Positions 10,284 through 21,609 of a DNA stretch of 64,000 bases are shown piece by piece; the stretch's first letter is position 1, and each line of letters starts with the position of its first letter. The DNA is from Kingdonia uniflora (lineage: Eukaryota; Streptophyta; Magnoliopsida; Ranunculales; Circaeasteraceae). Both the position numbers and the translations under genes were made by a program. The DNA is taken from the NCBI GenBank assembly GCA_014058105.1, contig JACGCM010000715.1:3596001-3660000 (forward strand), read 5' to 3'. Under the pieces are notes generated by a model that saw only the letters and a program-made list of their open reading frames with translations, was not told where the DNA came from and made no database searches.

Positions 10284-12711
10284 GAGGTAGTTCATTTGAG
10301 GGGGAAAGTGATCGAGATGGAGAAGGCCTTAAGTCGAGCAAGGGATTTTATCAATCGTACTCAACAGGTACACAATAAACTTGAATATGAGAGATTCCTT
10401 CATAAGTTGAATTTTGATAAAACCTTTATGGAGTTATTCGAACTTCAATGTAGATATGGGAAGATAAAAATTGAGAGGGATGAGGTTTTGCGAAAAGAGA
10501 CTGATAGGTTCATTTTACTCCAAAAATCCCTTAAGGATAAGCGATTCGTAGATAAGAGCAACAAGTTAGAGTGTCAAAGGTCAATATTATCTTTGACGCT
10601 GTATTTTGAGGCCGAAGTTGATAGTAAGTGGGGTTTGAAGGAAGTCTATTTAGAACTGTTGACTGAGAGAGACATAGTGCTGGACTCAGCTCGGGTAAAA
10701 TTCTTAGCGCAAGAAGCGCGCAACCGCCATAGTATAGAGGCGCAAAGATGCTCAGCTCTGGCTAGAGTATCCATCATATGGGGTGGTGTAGGTTCATTAC
10801 CTGATGAGCTTGACTTTTGTAAGGGCAAAGAGCAATAAGGATTCTTTTCTTTAATTTAAAAAGGGAGGATAGAAAGATCCACGCGCAATTAGAAATCGAT
10901 CTAAGGCATGCTTGTGATGAACTGGAGCGGTGCAAGGGTCATAATGCATGTCTGGAAACAGAAAAGGTGGAGTGTACTAGGCTATTGCAGAACTCCGAAA
11001 AGAGAGTGACATTGTTAGAAGCACGTTTACTAGATATGCAGCAATGTCTGCAAGTATCCCAATCATGCTTGAAAAAGAAAATTACGCCAAAGCGGAGGAA
11101 ACGTGCTGCCGATACGGACCACGAACGTCAGATGGCCGATGTGATGGCGTTTTATAGGGCTGAGTTCGAGAGAGTAAAAAATGAATTTAGACGTTATATC
11201 TCGAGCTATGGTAAAGATGTGGAAGTAGATAATGATAAGGTTAAAAATATGTGGTTTGTAAAAAGGGATGAGGGTGAGGGAGCTTCAACCTCAAAACCAC
11301 GAGCTGAAGAGTCTGAGGAGGAGGAGGTCAAAGATCTGCTGCCTCACACATGGCATAAGACCCGTCCGCAAGAGGTCATAATCTTTAATGAACCTTTGCA
11401 AGTAGATGCTAGTTGTAGTAGGGTGTGATCACAAGCCAACTGGATTGTGGCATTTGATTTTGCGTTGCATTCGTTTATCATAGCTTGATGTTGTAACAAA
11501 TGTTGTAGAATGATGTCTTGTAGGAATAAATATCTGTTGATAGATATATTGTCTCTTGTGATCTGCTCTTCTAGGCTGAAGATAAAGAAAATGACAATGT
11601 GGCTGCCTTATCCGCGTCAAATAAAAAATTGTCTGCCAAGTTGAAGCATTGTTCGTTGGCGGCAGAAAGAATAACTTTGTTAAATTCAAAGCAAGAATCA
11701 GAGATGCTGGAGATGCAGAGTCGGCTAAATCCTGTGACTATAGAGTTGTCATGTAAGGATGCCGAGATATTAACAGCTAATAACGAATCTAAACAGTGGA
11801 AAGAATCTCTGAAGAAGAAAAAGTCGGAGGCCATGGCTGTGAATCAACAAGTGCTAGATCTGTTAAGTATAATTGAAAAATAGAAGAATGATTTGTTGAA
11901 TCATCAGTCGGTGATAGCAAATAATACTGATCTCTTAAAGAGGCAAAATTCTAAAATCCGTTATATGCGCGAGCACCTGAAAAGGCTGAACTGGGATTTG
12001 CGTGAGGCTCGAGATTCATGTTAGAGAAAAAACGACCATGCCAAAACTCACGAGGAGGCATGTTCCAAGAGAGATCGAGAGCGTAATGAGGCCATCAATA
12101 AGTGTAATTTGCGGATCGCTGATCTTGAACGGGACAAACAAGCTTCGGTACAGGAGTGCATTCAAGGTAATGAAGTTTTTGAGGAACTTCGTGCGAAGTA
12201 TAAAGAGTCGCAGAGGGTGATGGACACAGCTGAAGCCGAGATCAATTATGCGAGGGAGGTAGATAACAAGTTGCACTGTCTGAAGCAGAAGATGGAGCGC
12301 AGCGTGCATATAACAAAGCAATGTAGAGGCTCGTTGTTGCAGGAGAAAAAATCTCTAGAAACTCGATGTAAAGATCTTGACGATGAACTAAACAAGGTGA
12401 AAACCAAATTTTACGAAGCTACGTTGTTGACTGTGGAAAATGTTACGTTGCCTGTAATGGCAATGTTGCATGTTGATGTAGAGAAATTTCAAACAGAGCG
12501 TGAATCAATCTTGGCTGCTATAACTTAATATGTTACAGAATATGACTTGCAGCTAGCACGGTTATCCTATATAGATAATTTGATGTCGAGAGTTATGGAA
12601 TTGATGAATGTACCTTCTATTGTAGTGGATGCAACTATTCCTTCCCCTGTCTCAATTTTATCTGGGCCTGGGGAGAGTTCGAATGTTGTATGCCCAAAAT
12701 GTGAGCAATAG
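10284..12711 (+). pseudogene. Antisense Tat gene, coiled-coil part
   Basis: Probably downstream exons of the preceding antisense gene: an AG acceptor precedes 10284 and another precedes 11575. Frames 10284-10838, about 10860-11428 and 11575-12711 encode almost continuous heptad-rich helix, for example KVIEMEKALSRARDFINRTQ, RVTLLEARLLDMQQCLQVSQ and ESEMLEMQSR. A basic patch (KKKITPKRRKRAAD) precedes an acidic EESEEEEVKDLL near 11310-11340. The last codons read CPKCEQ then TAG. Stops at 10836, 11881, 12021 and 12526 and a break near 10840-10860 show decay. Resemblance to myosin-like or Uso1-like proteins is only coiled-coil composition. Confidence 0.5.
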
Positions 12712-12929
12712 TTTCATTTGTAATGAGACAGAGTATAAGTATGTCTTTGCTATATAAAAAATGTCAAATGTTGTTATTATCTCTATGTATAATCAAATTT
12801 GGTGATCCAACTAATGATCATATAGAGATTTAGAGATGTGGCATTGTAAGTCAGTTTGAACTGTATAGCATGTATAAGTCAAATTGAACAAATAAATAAA
12901 GACCGTAATGAGATATTTAAAGGTCGCGT

Positions 12930-13320
12930 TACTGCTAGGTCGAATTGATTGTCTCAATAAGCGACCCTCGGGGCAGCGTGTATGTAGATCCCAGTTATAG
13001 GTCGAGCTGAGCGACCGTGAGGGGACATGTATTAAATATTGCATAGCTGAATGGCATCTCTGCCAGATCAAATTGATTGACTCAATAAGCGATCCTCGGA
13101 GAGCGTGTATATTTGAAGAGCTATGAAGCAGATCCCGGTTATAGGTCGATCTGAACGACCGTGATGGGACATGTATTGAATATTGCATAGTTGAATGGCG
13201 TCTCTGCCAGATCAAATTGATTGACTCAATAAGCGATCCTCGGAAAGCGTGTATATATTTGATGAGCTATGAAGCAGATCCCGGTTATAGGTATTGTTGT
13301 AGTAATCTCCATAGTAGGTC
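12930..13320. repeat. Tandem repeats in the Tat 3' region
   Basis: About three copies of a unit of 129 to 146 bases. Anchor words are caataagcga(c/t)cctcgg at about 12955, 13084 and 13230, each followed by gcgtgtat, gatccc(a/g)gttataggtcg and gaccgtga. The region is noncoding and lies just after the integrase stop. Hypervariable tandem repeats here are known for Tat/Ogre elements and can seed satellites. Confidence 0.85.
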
Positions 13321-13423
13321 GATTTGAGCGAACCATATAAAGATCAGTACAATGTTGAAATAGATTTGCAGCATGATGATGAAAATTTTCTTTTATTAAG
13401 TGAAATCTGAAGTTACAGCATGT

Positions 13424-14716
13424 TTAATTTTGATACAGCTTCAGTCGGCGGGTATTCCATGGATTAGGAATAGGTACTCCATGATGTGTACTTAGATCGT
13501 AAGATCCCAAACTGCTCGTGCCAGTTATGATGAAGGGACCTTCCCAATTATCTGCTAACTTCCCCGCATTAGACGCTTTACGATATTGAGGGATTTCTCT
13601 GAGAATGAGGTCCTTGATTTTGAATTCTCGATGTCGAACGCGCTTGTTAGAAGACCGTGATAAAGCAAGCTGATATCTTCCCAGATTGACAATGACTCTT
13701 TCGCGCGTTTCTTCGATCATATTCAGGTTACATGCCATCTGAAATTCATTTTCTTTATCTGTCATCTCGTGATCGTGAATTGGGTGATGATACTGAGTGG
13801 GTATTATGGCTTCCGTCCTGTAGGCCAGTAAGAATGGAGTACAACCAGTTGCTGTTCTTGGGGTTGTTCGATATGCCCAAAGTACGTGTGGTAACTCGCT
13901 CACCCAATTCCCTTTTTTGTCATCTAAACGCTTTTTGAGTCCGTCCACAATCACTCGATTAGTAATTTCAGCTTGTCCATTTCTGTGAGGATAGTAAGGG
14001 TTTGATGGGGAGTGAATGATATTGTGCTTATTGAGGAACGCGACGACTTTGGAGCCAATGAACTGTGGTCCATTATCAATTCTGATAAGATGCGATCTGC
14101 CGAACCGAATGATAATGTGTTCCCAGATAAATTTGATGACTTCTTCTCGTATTTGGCACAAAGGGACAGTCTCTGCCCATTTAGTGAAGTAGTCCGTAGC
14201 GACAAATAAATACTATTGTTTTCCTGGTGCTGCAGGAAATTCTCTTACGAGATCGAGAGCCCATCATCTGAATGGCCAGGTGACTTGGCTTGAGTGTAAA
14301 TCGAGCGTTGGGGCTCGTATCTTTGGACCGTGACGTTGGCAAGCGTCACATTTGCGAGCGTACACGATCGCTTGTGCTATCATCTTAGGCCAGAACATTC
14401 CTTGCATTAAAGCTCTGTTTGCAAGAGATTATCCTGTGGCATGGGACCCGCATGTGCCTTCGTGTAGATCGTACAAGAATTGTCGTACTTCTTTTTTTGG
14501 ATAGGCAGAGGAGGTATGGACCAGTGACTGATATTTGTAGAGGAGGTTGTCCCGAACAATATATCTACGGGCATTGTCGATTAATCTCCGCCGCTCTGTA
14601 GGATCCTCCGGGAGTGGGCCATCGAATTTGTTGTGAGGTCTAATGTATTTGATGAAAGGTTGTCTCCAATCACTTCTGATCTCCTCGTTGCCCTCAGTAT
14701 TAATGGCGTTGGACAC
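13424..14716 (-). pseudogene. Tat integrase
   Basis: Inserts the retrotransposon cDNA. The N-terminal part (14716-14429) carries PTERRRLIDNARRYIVRD and the start of the HHCC zinc region, with CDACQRHGPKIRAPTLDLHS following near 14350-14285. Core motifs: WALDLV (first Asp), FVATDYFTKWAE, IRIDNGPQFIGSK (second Asp) and NGQAEITNR (Glu). C-terminal text HVLWAYRTTPRTATGCTPF and GKLADNWEGPFII is normal for Ty3 integrases. The stop codon is at 13424. Two TAG/TGA stops near 14215 and 14260 and a frame change near 14430 break it. The last 245 codons are open. Confidence 0.85.
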
Positions 14717-14749
14717 GGAGGCATTAATGTTGAGGTTAGAAATGACGTC

Positions 14750-15137
14750 GATTTTTAAATAGCGAGCTTCTGATCCAAGGACCCCAGCAAGGTAAGGGAG
14801 TGCATCAGAATGTCTATTTTTCCCCTTGGCAAATGTTCCATAGAAATTGCCTGAAATTTATTCATTCGTTCGACCACTGCAACAGCATAGTTTTCCCATT
14901 GGCTTGATAGATTCACGCGCGATGATTAACGATCAGTAATGAATCGGTGCAGACAGAGAGCTCTGCCACACCCAGTGTGAGTGTCATGTCCAAGCCATGA
15001 ATTAGTGCCTCATATTCTGCTACATTACTGGTTACTACGAAATTGAGGTGATTTGATTTTTCGAGCTGATCATTAGAAGGAGTAATAAGAACAATCCCCA
15101 CTCCTGATCTGGCTGGTCCGACGGAGCCGTCTGTCAA
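14750..15137 (-). pseudogene. Second (archaeal-type) RNase H of the Tat element
   Basis: Reads TDGSVGPARSGVGIVLITPS, then NVAEYEALIHGLDMTL and ELSVCTDSLLIVN, with the catalytic Asp, Glu and Asp of type I RNase H. A further RNase H downstream of the normal one is diagnostic of Tat-group Ty3 elements. The frame breaks after NHRA near 14913 and continues poorly to about 14750. Confidence 0.75.
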
Positions 15138-15143
15138 AAGTTG

Positions 15144-15770
15144 TCAGCCTTTCTTTATTACCCAATCAGACTTCTCTTCAGACTGTACTGTGAGTGGTTC
15201 ATCTTTGTTCTCATCAACATCTTCTTCCCAATCAGGAACATCTACTGGAAAGTCAGCAAGAAAACCTGTTACAGCCTGACCTTTCTCAGAGTGGCGTGGC
15301 CCAAAATATATGTCGTGTTCTCCGAGTGCTACAGACCATTGCTGAATACGTCGAGATTTTTTACGCTTAGATAAGATTTCATGGAGTGGATAGTTCGTTA
15401 AGACCCAAACAGGGTGGGCTTGGAAATATTGTTTCAATTTCTGCGACGTATAGACGAGAGCCAAAAGAAGCTTCTCGATCTTGGTGTATCTTATTTCAGC
15501 GGGGATCAGAGTCTTGCTAATAAAATAGACTGGTTTCTCGGCCTTTTCATCGAGTCGGAGGAGGACGGAGCTGAGAGAAGTATATGTGATGGCTAGGTAT
15601 ATTGTTAGCACTTCTCCATCTGTTGGTGTGCTCATAACTAATGGTTTACCCAAATGTTGTTTGAGTTCGAGGAAAGCGGCTTCGTATTTATCTGTCCACT
15701 CGATCTCAGGAGACTTTTTGACTTTCCCCGCGATGTACCTTATTTTAGCAGATCGAATAAAGGTCAGCAT
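15144..15770 (-). pseudogene. Tat RNase H (RT-attached)
   Basis: An open 208-residue stretch: EWTDKYEAAFLELKQHL, VLTIYLAITYTSLSSVLLR, KPVYFISKTLIPAEIRYTKI, EKLLLALVYTSQKLKQYFQA and RRIQQWSVALGEHDIYFGPR. This is the classical RNase H domain behind Ty3 reverse transcriptase; the first catalytic Asp of the usual LYLAVS/D motif appears substituted. The connector to the second RNase H contains Asp/Glu-rich text (DVDENKDEP). Confidence 0.85.
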
Positions 15771-16860
15771 CTGTCTAATGATTTGGACACAAATTTGTTA
15801 AGTGTTGCGATCTTCCCGACTAGTTTCTGAACATCCTTTATTGTCTTTGGTGAAGGTATAGCCAAGAGAGCTCGTATGCGTGATAGATCAGCTTCAATTC
15901 CTCATTTGCTGATGAGGTAGCCCAAGAATTTCCCGGATTGTACTCCGAACTGGCATTTGTCAGGATTCAAACGCATTTTGTAAGTTCACAAAATCTCAAA
16001 GTTGCTCGTAAATTTGCCTGATGGCCTTCTTTCTTGAAACTCTTGCAAAGCATGTCGTCGATGTAAACCTTCATTGTTTTACCGAGTTGATCTTTAAACA
16101 TTTGCGTTATTAATCTCTGATAAGTACCGCCGGCATTTTTTAGGCCGGAAGGCATAACCTTATAGCAATACAGGCCTTGTTCGGTGATGAATACAGTCTT
16201 GTCTTGATCTTCAGGGAAAAGTGGTATCCAATTGTACCCTGATGCAGCATCTATTATAGAAAAGAGTTTGTGCCCTACTGTTGAATCGAGCAGATGGTTG
16301 ATGATTGGAAGTGGAAAGCTATCTTTTGGAGTGTGTTGATTGAGATCCGAGAAATCGACGCAGATTCCGATCTTGTCATTTTTCTTTGGAACTGCGACAA
16401 TGTTCGAGATCCAGTCCGGGTAAATAACTTTGCAGATAAAATTGTCCTCAATTAATTTGTCGATCTCTTTGTTTACTTAGTCTCGTATTTTTGGTGCTAG
16501 AGTTCGTTACTTCTGTTTAACCGGTTTTGCCTTCTCTTTCAACTTTAGCTTATGGCACGCCATGGCTGGATCGATCCCTGGCATTTCGTGGAATGTTCAC
16601 GCAAAAACATCGTGATTATCCAAAAGGAAATGTATGACACTTGAACGTTCCTCTGTGCTCAAGAGGATCCCGATGTGAGTTCCTCTTTGTGTGTCGTTGA
16701 TCACGATATATTCTATTGGTTCGGCACTTGGAAGCTGATGTTCTGCTGGTACTGAATGCTTTAATTGCTATGTTGGAACTGCTGCAGCTGGCTCAGCTTC
16801 AATTGTATTATCGCAAGCTCGGGCTAATTTTTGCCTGCCTTTAATTTCGTAGATCCCTCC
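15771..16860 (-). pseudogene. Tat reverse transcriptase
   Basis: Copies the element RNA. Motifs in order on the minus strand: KIGICVDFSDLNQHTPKDSF, FSIIDAASGYNWIPLF, KTVFITEQGLYCYKVMPSGL and the active-site block KVYIDDMLCKS (usual form YVDDM). Several in-frame stops (near 16500, 16485 and 15900) and frame changes interrupt it, so it is not functional. Confidence 0.85.
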
Positions 16861-16863
16861 TTT

Positions 16864-17190
16864 CTAGTCGAACTGTAGTGCTTGATGATATATGGAGGGA
16901 ATAGCTTTCATGTTATGCAGCCATGGTCGTCCCAGGATGCCCAGGTAGCGGGATTTTGTATTGTTGACGTAAAAAACTATGTCAAGTGTGACTGGTCTGG
17001 CCACGATGGGAAGTGTAATTTTTTCCACGCGTTCTTCCTTGGAACCATTGAATCCAGCGACGTTGATGTCACTTGGTTCGACTCTGTCCGCTAAACCCAT
17101 TTGGTCGATCGTGCTCTGGAATAGTAGTTCGATGCTGCTGCCGGTGTCTACCATCATTGTATGTAGAACTATGTTCTTCATTTTTAACAT
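16864..17190 (-). pseudogene. Tat aspartic protease
   Basis: Contains VDTGSSIELLF (catalytic DTGSS) and YLGILGRPWLHNMKAIPS. It would cleave the Gag-Pol polyprotein. Length is normal for a Ty3 protease. The frame is open but cut off from gag by stops around 17190-17713. Confidence 0.8.
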
Positions 17191-17699
17191 GATGACAAGA
17201 GCATCGTGATGCAGGAAGTTGACGTGACGTACGTCACAGCCTTTGAAAGAAATCCCAGATCATCGGTTGTTAGATTTTGGCAACAAACGAGCTTTTTTAT
17301 CTACCATTATCAGATCATGGTATTGTCCAATGCGCCTGCGTTTGGATCTGCTGGAGTGGCTGACCATCTGAGTCTTGATGAAGTACATATGTTTTTCCTC
17401 ATTCGCTTTGTCAGTCTGGACGACCGTGATTTCAGTTTTGTAGCTGCCATCATTGTAACTTTTGACATCCACAATATATTAGAGCATCCGACCATGCGAA
17501 AATATACGTAAGAGGAGAAATTTCGACATGAAACATTGTTCCGTGTAATGATGGTGGATCTTTTGGTGAATGCAGTATGGTTTTCCTGGTATGGGTTGAA
17601 GAGTATTGGCATTTTTGAAGAGTTCATCCTTTTGCAGTAGCGGATATATATTTGTAATAGTAGTTGTCCACTGTGGTAAGTGCGGAACTGGTATCTTTT

Positions 17700-18917
17700 G
17701 TCCTTGGCGTGTTCAATCATCATAGGACTTGAAGCATTTCTTATCACCTCCGTAGTCTTTACTGTTGTTGCGAGTACATTCTCCGGTATGATCGTTGGTG
17801 GATAGAACGATGCGCTGAGGCTTTTGTTTCTCAGTCGTCAGTCTTTCAAGGTTGATAAAATTGTTGACCTTTTCCATCATATCCTCTAATGTCTGCGGCT
17901 TGTTGAGGATCATATTTTCCTTGACTCGTCCATCTATAAGAAACGCATTGGTAAAAACGGAGATCGTGATCTTTTTGTCGAGGTTATCGAGTTTTTGAGC
18001 TAGCCCAAAAAAATTATTGGTAAATGTCACCAATCTTTCCCCTGGCGCTTGCTTGAGAGTAAACAAAGAGTAAAAACTTCCCTCCTTGTCTTTATTATGT
18101 GAATAGTTCTTGATGAACAGTTCGCAAAGTTGCTCAAAGGTGAGAATATATCCTTCATCAAGTGTGTGAAACTATCGCAGAGGCTCGCCTTTTAAGCTGG
18201 TCGGGAATAGATGGCAGAGGATGTGGTTGGAGGAGGAATACAGTCCCAAAGAATCTTGAAATTCTTGGACGTGTTCTGCAGGATCCCCCCCCCTTCATAT
18301 TTCTAAATTGTTAGAGCGCAAAAAATGGTTGGTACTTCTTCGTCTAGCAACTCCTGTTCGAGCGGACTCTTCTGCAACCTTGCATAGTTGCTCCTCCCAT
18401 TGAGTATTTGACCGTCTAAGAGCTCTTTGATGCTTTTGTCCACCTATTCTGGAGTGAGGTGTTGTCGAGACATGACAGCTCGTCTTGTTGTCGGTCCTCT
18501 CGTAGGATTGTGCTTTCCTGTTGCTTTTCCCATGCAGTCATAGACTAAAACTCGAGATTTTTCCTTATTTTTCTCCTCTTGTGGATGTAGATCTATTACC
18601 GCTCCAGCAGGTAATGGTGGATTGATGTGACTCCGAGAAAGGACTGGTTATTGTTGAATCTGAGGAAGCGCAGTATTTCTACCTCAATGTCCCAGGCGTT
18701 CATGGACTGATATCCTTGAGGCGGCGGGCAAAGCATTCTGCTGTCTCAGATTTGCTATTCTTTGAGCTTGTACTGCCCTGATAGTATTCTGTATGCTGGC
18801 GAGCTGTTTTTCCAGCTCCATTCGTTGCACAGTTTCTGCCTGCACAGTCGTTCGTAGATTCGTCACTCCTTCAGTAGCGTCAGGCAGGGCGTGGTGTAAT
18901 TTATCATGATTTGTCAT
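17700..18917 (-). pseudogene. Tat gag
   Basis: Starts with MTNHDKLHHALPDATEG, then a helix (ELEKQLASIQNTIRAVQAQR). The retrotransposon gag domain is seen at TFEQLCELFIKNYSHNKDKE and APGERLVTFTNNFFGLAQKL, with INLERLTTEKQKP downstream. Forms the particle. Multiple stops (for example GH*GR, PE*VDK, I*KYEGG and A*KASLR). I do not see an intact CCHC knuckle. Confidence 0.8.
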
Positions 18918-18971
18918 CTTTTAAAGATAAATGCAGTGAAAACTGGAATGGAGAACGCTGAGTGTAATCTT

Positions 18972-18993
18972 CGTTCCCACAGACGGCGCCAAA
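18972..18993 (-). promoter_or_regulatory. Primer binding site of the Tat element
   Basis: The plus strand reads cgttcccacagacggcgccaaa next to the LTR edge; the minus strand gives TGGCGCCGTCTGTGGGAACG two bases inside. It begins TGG as expected for pairing with tRNA CCA ends. I cannot assign the tRNA with certainty. Confidence 0.75.
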
Positions 18994-19728
18994 TGTAATA
19001 GCTTATTTTCGTATTGCAAAAAGATAACGCTTTACACCTTCAAAATCTAGGATGTTTAGTTATGAATGGAAAATAAACAACACTAGATTTAATGTGGAAA
19101 ACCCTTGAATGTATTAATAACCACGACCTCTCCTGAGGATTTTAGAAAGAGAGAGAGGTATATTTAGACTGCTAGCTATTACAAAGAGAGAGAGAGAGAG
19201 ATATAGAAAAGATCTTTTAGAGGTTCTCATAATAGCCTCTCTAATTCGTAGCTATCTAGTCTTATTTATAGGTCTTATAATATGACCATTGGTTATATTG
19301 ATGAGGAACGTTACAATATAGGGCTTTGATACTTGTAGATCTGTAACATATCTATTAATATTCTTTAGTTGTGGCTTCAGACCGTTTGGAAGATACGATC
19401 TCCTGTGATGCTCGCATGCATACGATCTGTTGACAAGTGGAGGAGTATCTTCTGTAGCGCGAAGTCACAGGATGCTTTGATATCTCCGAACTGTTGATGA
19501 AGATATGATCTTTAATAGTGTTCGCGTGTATTCGAACTGTTGATAGATATCTGAGTATTTTCTGTAGTGCGATGTTATTGGATGCTTTGTCATCCCCGAG
19601 CTGTAGATGAGGAAGTCTGTATTACTATCTCCTTGCTTTGAGTCATTGATTAGTTATCAGTATGTTTACTCGAGTTATATGAGTTCGAATATCGGACTCA
19701 GTACGGGGATTAGAAATAAACCCTCACA
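18994..19728 (-). repeat. 5' LTR of the Tat element
   Basis: 735 bases, TG...CA, matching 6008-6774. The minus-strand promoter word tataaataag lies near 19262-19272. A GA microsatellite at 19183-19203 (gagagagagagag) differs from the A-run in the other LTR. Confidence 0.92.
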
Positions 19729-20057
19729 GACGGTATAGAGTTATTACTACTAGTGCCAGAGTTCCCCAATTGGGGAGAGCGTAGAGGTTTTCCTCTATGC
19801 TCGGCTTCCTTAGTTTGGGGGGAGAAGAAGTAGTTAGGGAGTGATTTAGAGAAATAATTGAGATTGGAGGAGTTTGGATTACCACGTAGTGTTCCTTTTA
19901 CCGCGCGGAAAATCAGGGTGGTAAAAGGAACACGGCACGGTAATCCAAACACCGCCAAACTCTTCTTCTTTTTTTGTGAACTCCTCACACTCGGTTGAGT
20001 TCTGACACAGCCACGTAGGTGAACTCGCACCCAAACTAACACTGCTGGCAGGTTCAA
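19729..20057 (-). pseudogene. Harbinger ORF1, N-terminal piece separated by the Tat insertion
   Basis: gacgg at 19729-19733 is the second target duplication. On the minus strand NSGTSSNNSIPS leads into the duplication, and the frame resumes as TPSSHNPPSTPF at 6002, so one copy of gacgg restores the reading frame. This shows directly that the retrotransposon landed in coding DNA. The frame stays open upstream through the foldback at 19872-19970; the true start is unclear. Confidence 0.7.
19872..19970. repeat. GC-rich foldback, right-hand copy
   Basis: gagtttggattaccac...gttccttttaccgcgcgg is followed by an inverted counterpart ending ggtaatccaaacaccgccaaactc. Related to 2770-2855 and to the half copy at 112-150. 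Probably a subterminal feature of the Harbinger block, whose right end would be near 20115 after a small palindrome (gagttgggtttctaaacccaactc, 20070-20094). Confidence 0.5.
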
Positions 20058-20349
20058 AGCGTGAGTTTGAGTTGGGTTTCTAAACCCAACTCAAACTCCC
20101 ACCCTGCTGCATATGCTCTTAGATGAAGATGAGATTTTATTTTGTAAAGTTTTAGGACTTGTCCTGGAGAAATTCTATTTTTTGGCAAGTTCGACAGTTC
20201 GAATATCATGTGATAGTAGAAAACCAGCAGCTGGCGTTAAGCCTAGAATGAGCTGAAACTTTAGCCCTTAACTTAAGTAGCAACAACCTCTATAATTCCC
20301 TGTTAATGTTTCAATTCCTTGATAGTGTTTCCAGTCTTATGTACTCGAA

Positions 20350-20545
20350 TTCGTGGCATTGGGTAGATTTAACTTCATAAACAAAATACAATCATGTTTA
20401 TTATTAGAAACAATTGTTTTATTTCATTAGTTATTTTACTTTTCTACAAAGAGCCATAAGAAAGTCAATGACTCCATCACACTAAGCCCAACTAGACACT
20501 TCCACACACATTCAGAGTCTTTGTAGACAACTTACATTTTCAATG
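20350..20545 (-). pseudogene. 3' untranslated remnant of a small heat-shock gene
   Basis: Matches 29075-29250, the region just downstream of the class I small heat-shock relic. Shared words are tttaacttcata, ttatttcattag followed by ttacttttctacaaag, and tagacacttccacacaca. No coding part remains to its right, so only the 3' flank of a tandem paralogue survives. It implies that this locus once held at least two such genes. Confidence 0.5.
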
Positions 20546-20924
20546 CATTTGTAAATAAGGGTTCACTGCATGTGCTAAATAAGAATAGTAAGAAGAAGTG
20601 AGATCCTCGCAGCCACTAATGGTTTTGTTATTTTGTAAGGTCGTACAATAAAAATCCCCCACATCTCAGTTACGGCTGTTTGGAGCTCCTCACCTAGAAA
20701 GATAAAATTATTTGTTTGCAACCCTTCACACATTCTTTTGATGCATACTTACCATTCAACGAATGCATGTAAAGTTATTTCCTCCTGTTGGTTTTATATA
20801 CATTTTGAAGATATAAGTTCAAAGTTTTGGCATAATAATACCTAAGAATATGATCCTGACTTCTCTCTTGTAAGCAGGCAAGGAACTTCAATACTCATCT
20901 TGAAGCACTTACTCACATACCTAT
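20546..20924. other. No gene seen
   Basis: AT-rich sequence between the heat-shock remnant and the truncated Copia LTR. No feature recognised. Confidence 0.3.
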
Positions 20925-21105
20925 ACTCTCTTTCTATGTCACATGTTACACACATGTTACATGGGTATTACCTTATATGTTTAGTTCATTTATTGTTTTT
21001 AAACAATGTGGGACTAAACTTTAGGCTATAGTTTAGGAGTCACATAAAATAGATGGCCAAGAGGTCATAGGTTCAAGGCTCAAAATGAGGTACAAGTTTT
21101 GAAAA
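20925..21105 (-). repeat. 3' LTR remnant of the Copia element
   Basis: Matches 26560-26758 over acctata-cactctctctatg, tgttacacacatgt, ccttatatgtttagtt, aaacaatgtgggac and gtacaagttttgaaaaattcc. The adjoining minus-strand aaaagtgggagattt (21106-21120) is the polypurine tract. Confidence 0.8.
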
Positions 21106-21609
21106 ATTCCAGAAATCTCCCACTTTTAAAAAACTTCTCAAAAAAGAGAAATGAATGAGAAAAGAAACGAGAGTACGATTTCGATATATATAGATATGTA
21201 CTTAAGTATAGGTGTCCTTAGACTTGAACCTTTACGTCGCAGACAATCTTCAACGTATTAGAATAATAAGTGATCAGAGTCTTGAACTCATTATCCGTAC
21301 TTATACAGTGAGGAAAACTACATACAGCCCTACCAGATACAAGTTCTAAATGCCAGTACATTTTGGCCATGTGCTTAATCCCAGTATAGATGAACGCTTT
21401 AGAGAATTTAGCCTAATTCTCATAGGAAGCGGTCGCACTTTCATAATCACCTTGGTGAGTCTATTAAGAGTATTATTGTAGCTAAACACCCCACTCAAAG
21501 AATGAGATATATAACTCATTAAAAGTTTAAGAAACTCAACCTCACGGTCGCTGTAAGATATCATATATATATGCAGTATGTACAACGAGATTAACTTTGG
21601 AGTGACAAG

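Larger units (their letters stand above)
6008..19728 (-). mobile_element. Full-length Ty3/Gypsy LTR retrotransposon, Tat type, 13.7 kb
   Basis: The element reads right to left: 5' LTR 18994-19728, PBS, gag, protease, reverse transcriptase, RNase H, a second archaeal-type RNase H, integrase, tandem repeats, antisense genes, PPT, 3' LTR 6008-6774. LTRs are TG...CA and flanked by gacgg duplications. Two RNase H domains and a long 3' region with antisense genes are features of the Tat group (Ogre, Grande and Retand relatives). By eye about a tenth of positions differ over the first 260 LTR bases and one LTR lacks about 34 bases, so the insertion is old. All pol domains carry stops or frameshifts. 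It sits inside ORF1 of the Harbinger block. Confidence 0.92.

Noticed and set aside
15141..17511. Several plus-strand ORFs of 60-100 codons
   Set aside because: They are shadows of the minus-strand Tat pol gene and show no domain of their own.
19710..20057. A single continuous minus-strand protein across the foldback
   Set aside because: The foldback segment is repeat DNA and only the last dozen or so codons clearly join ORF1; openness through the hairpin may be chance.
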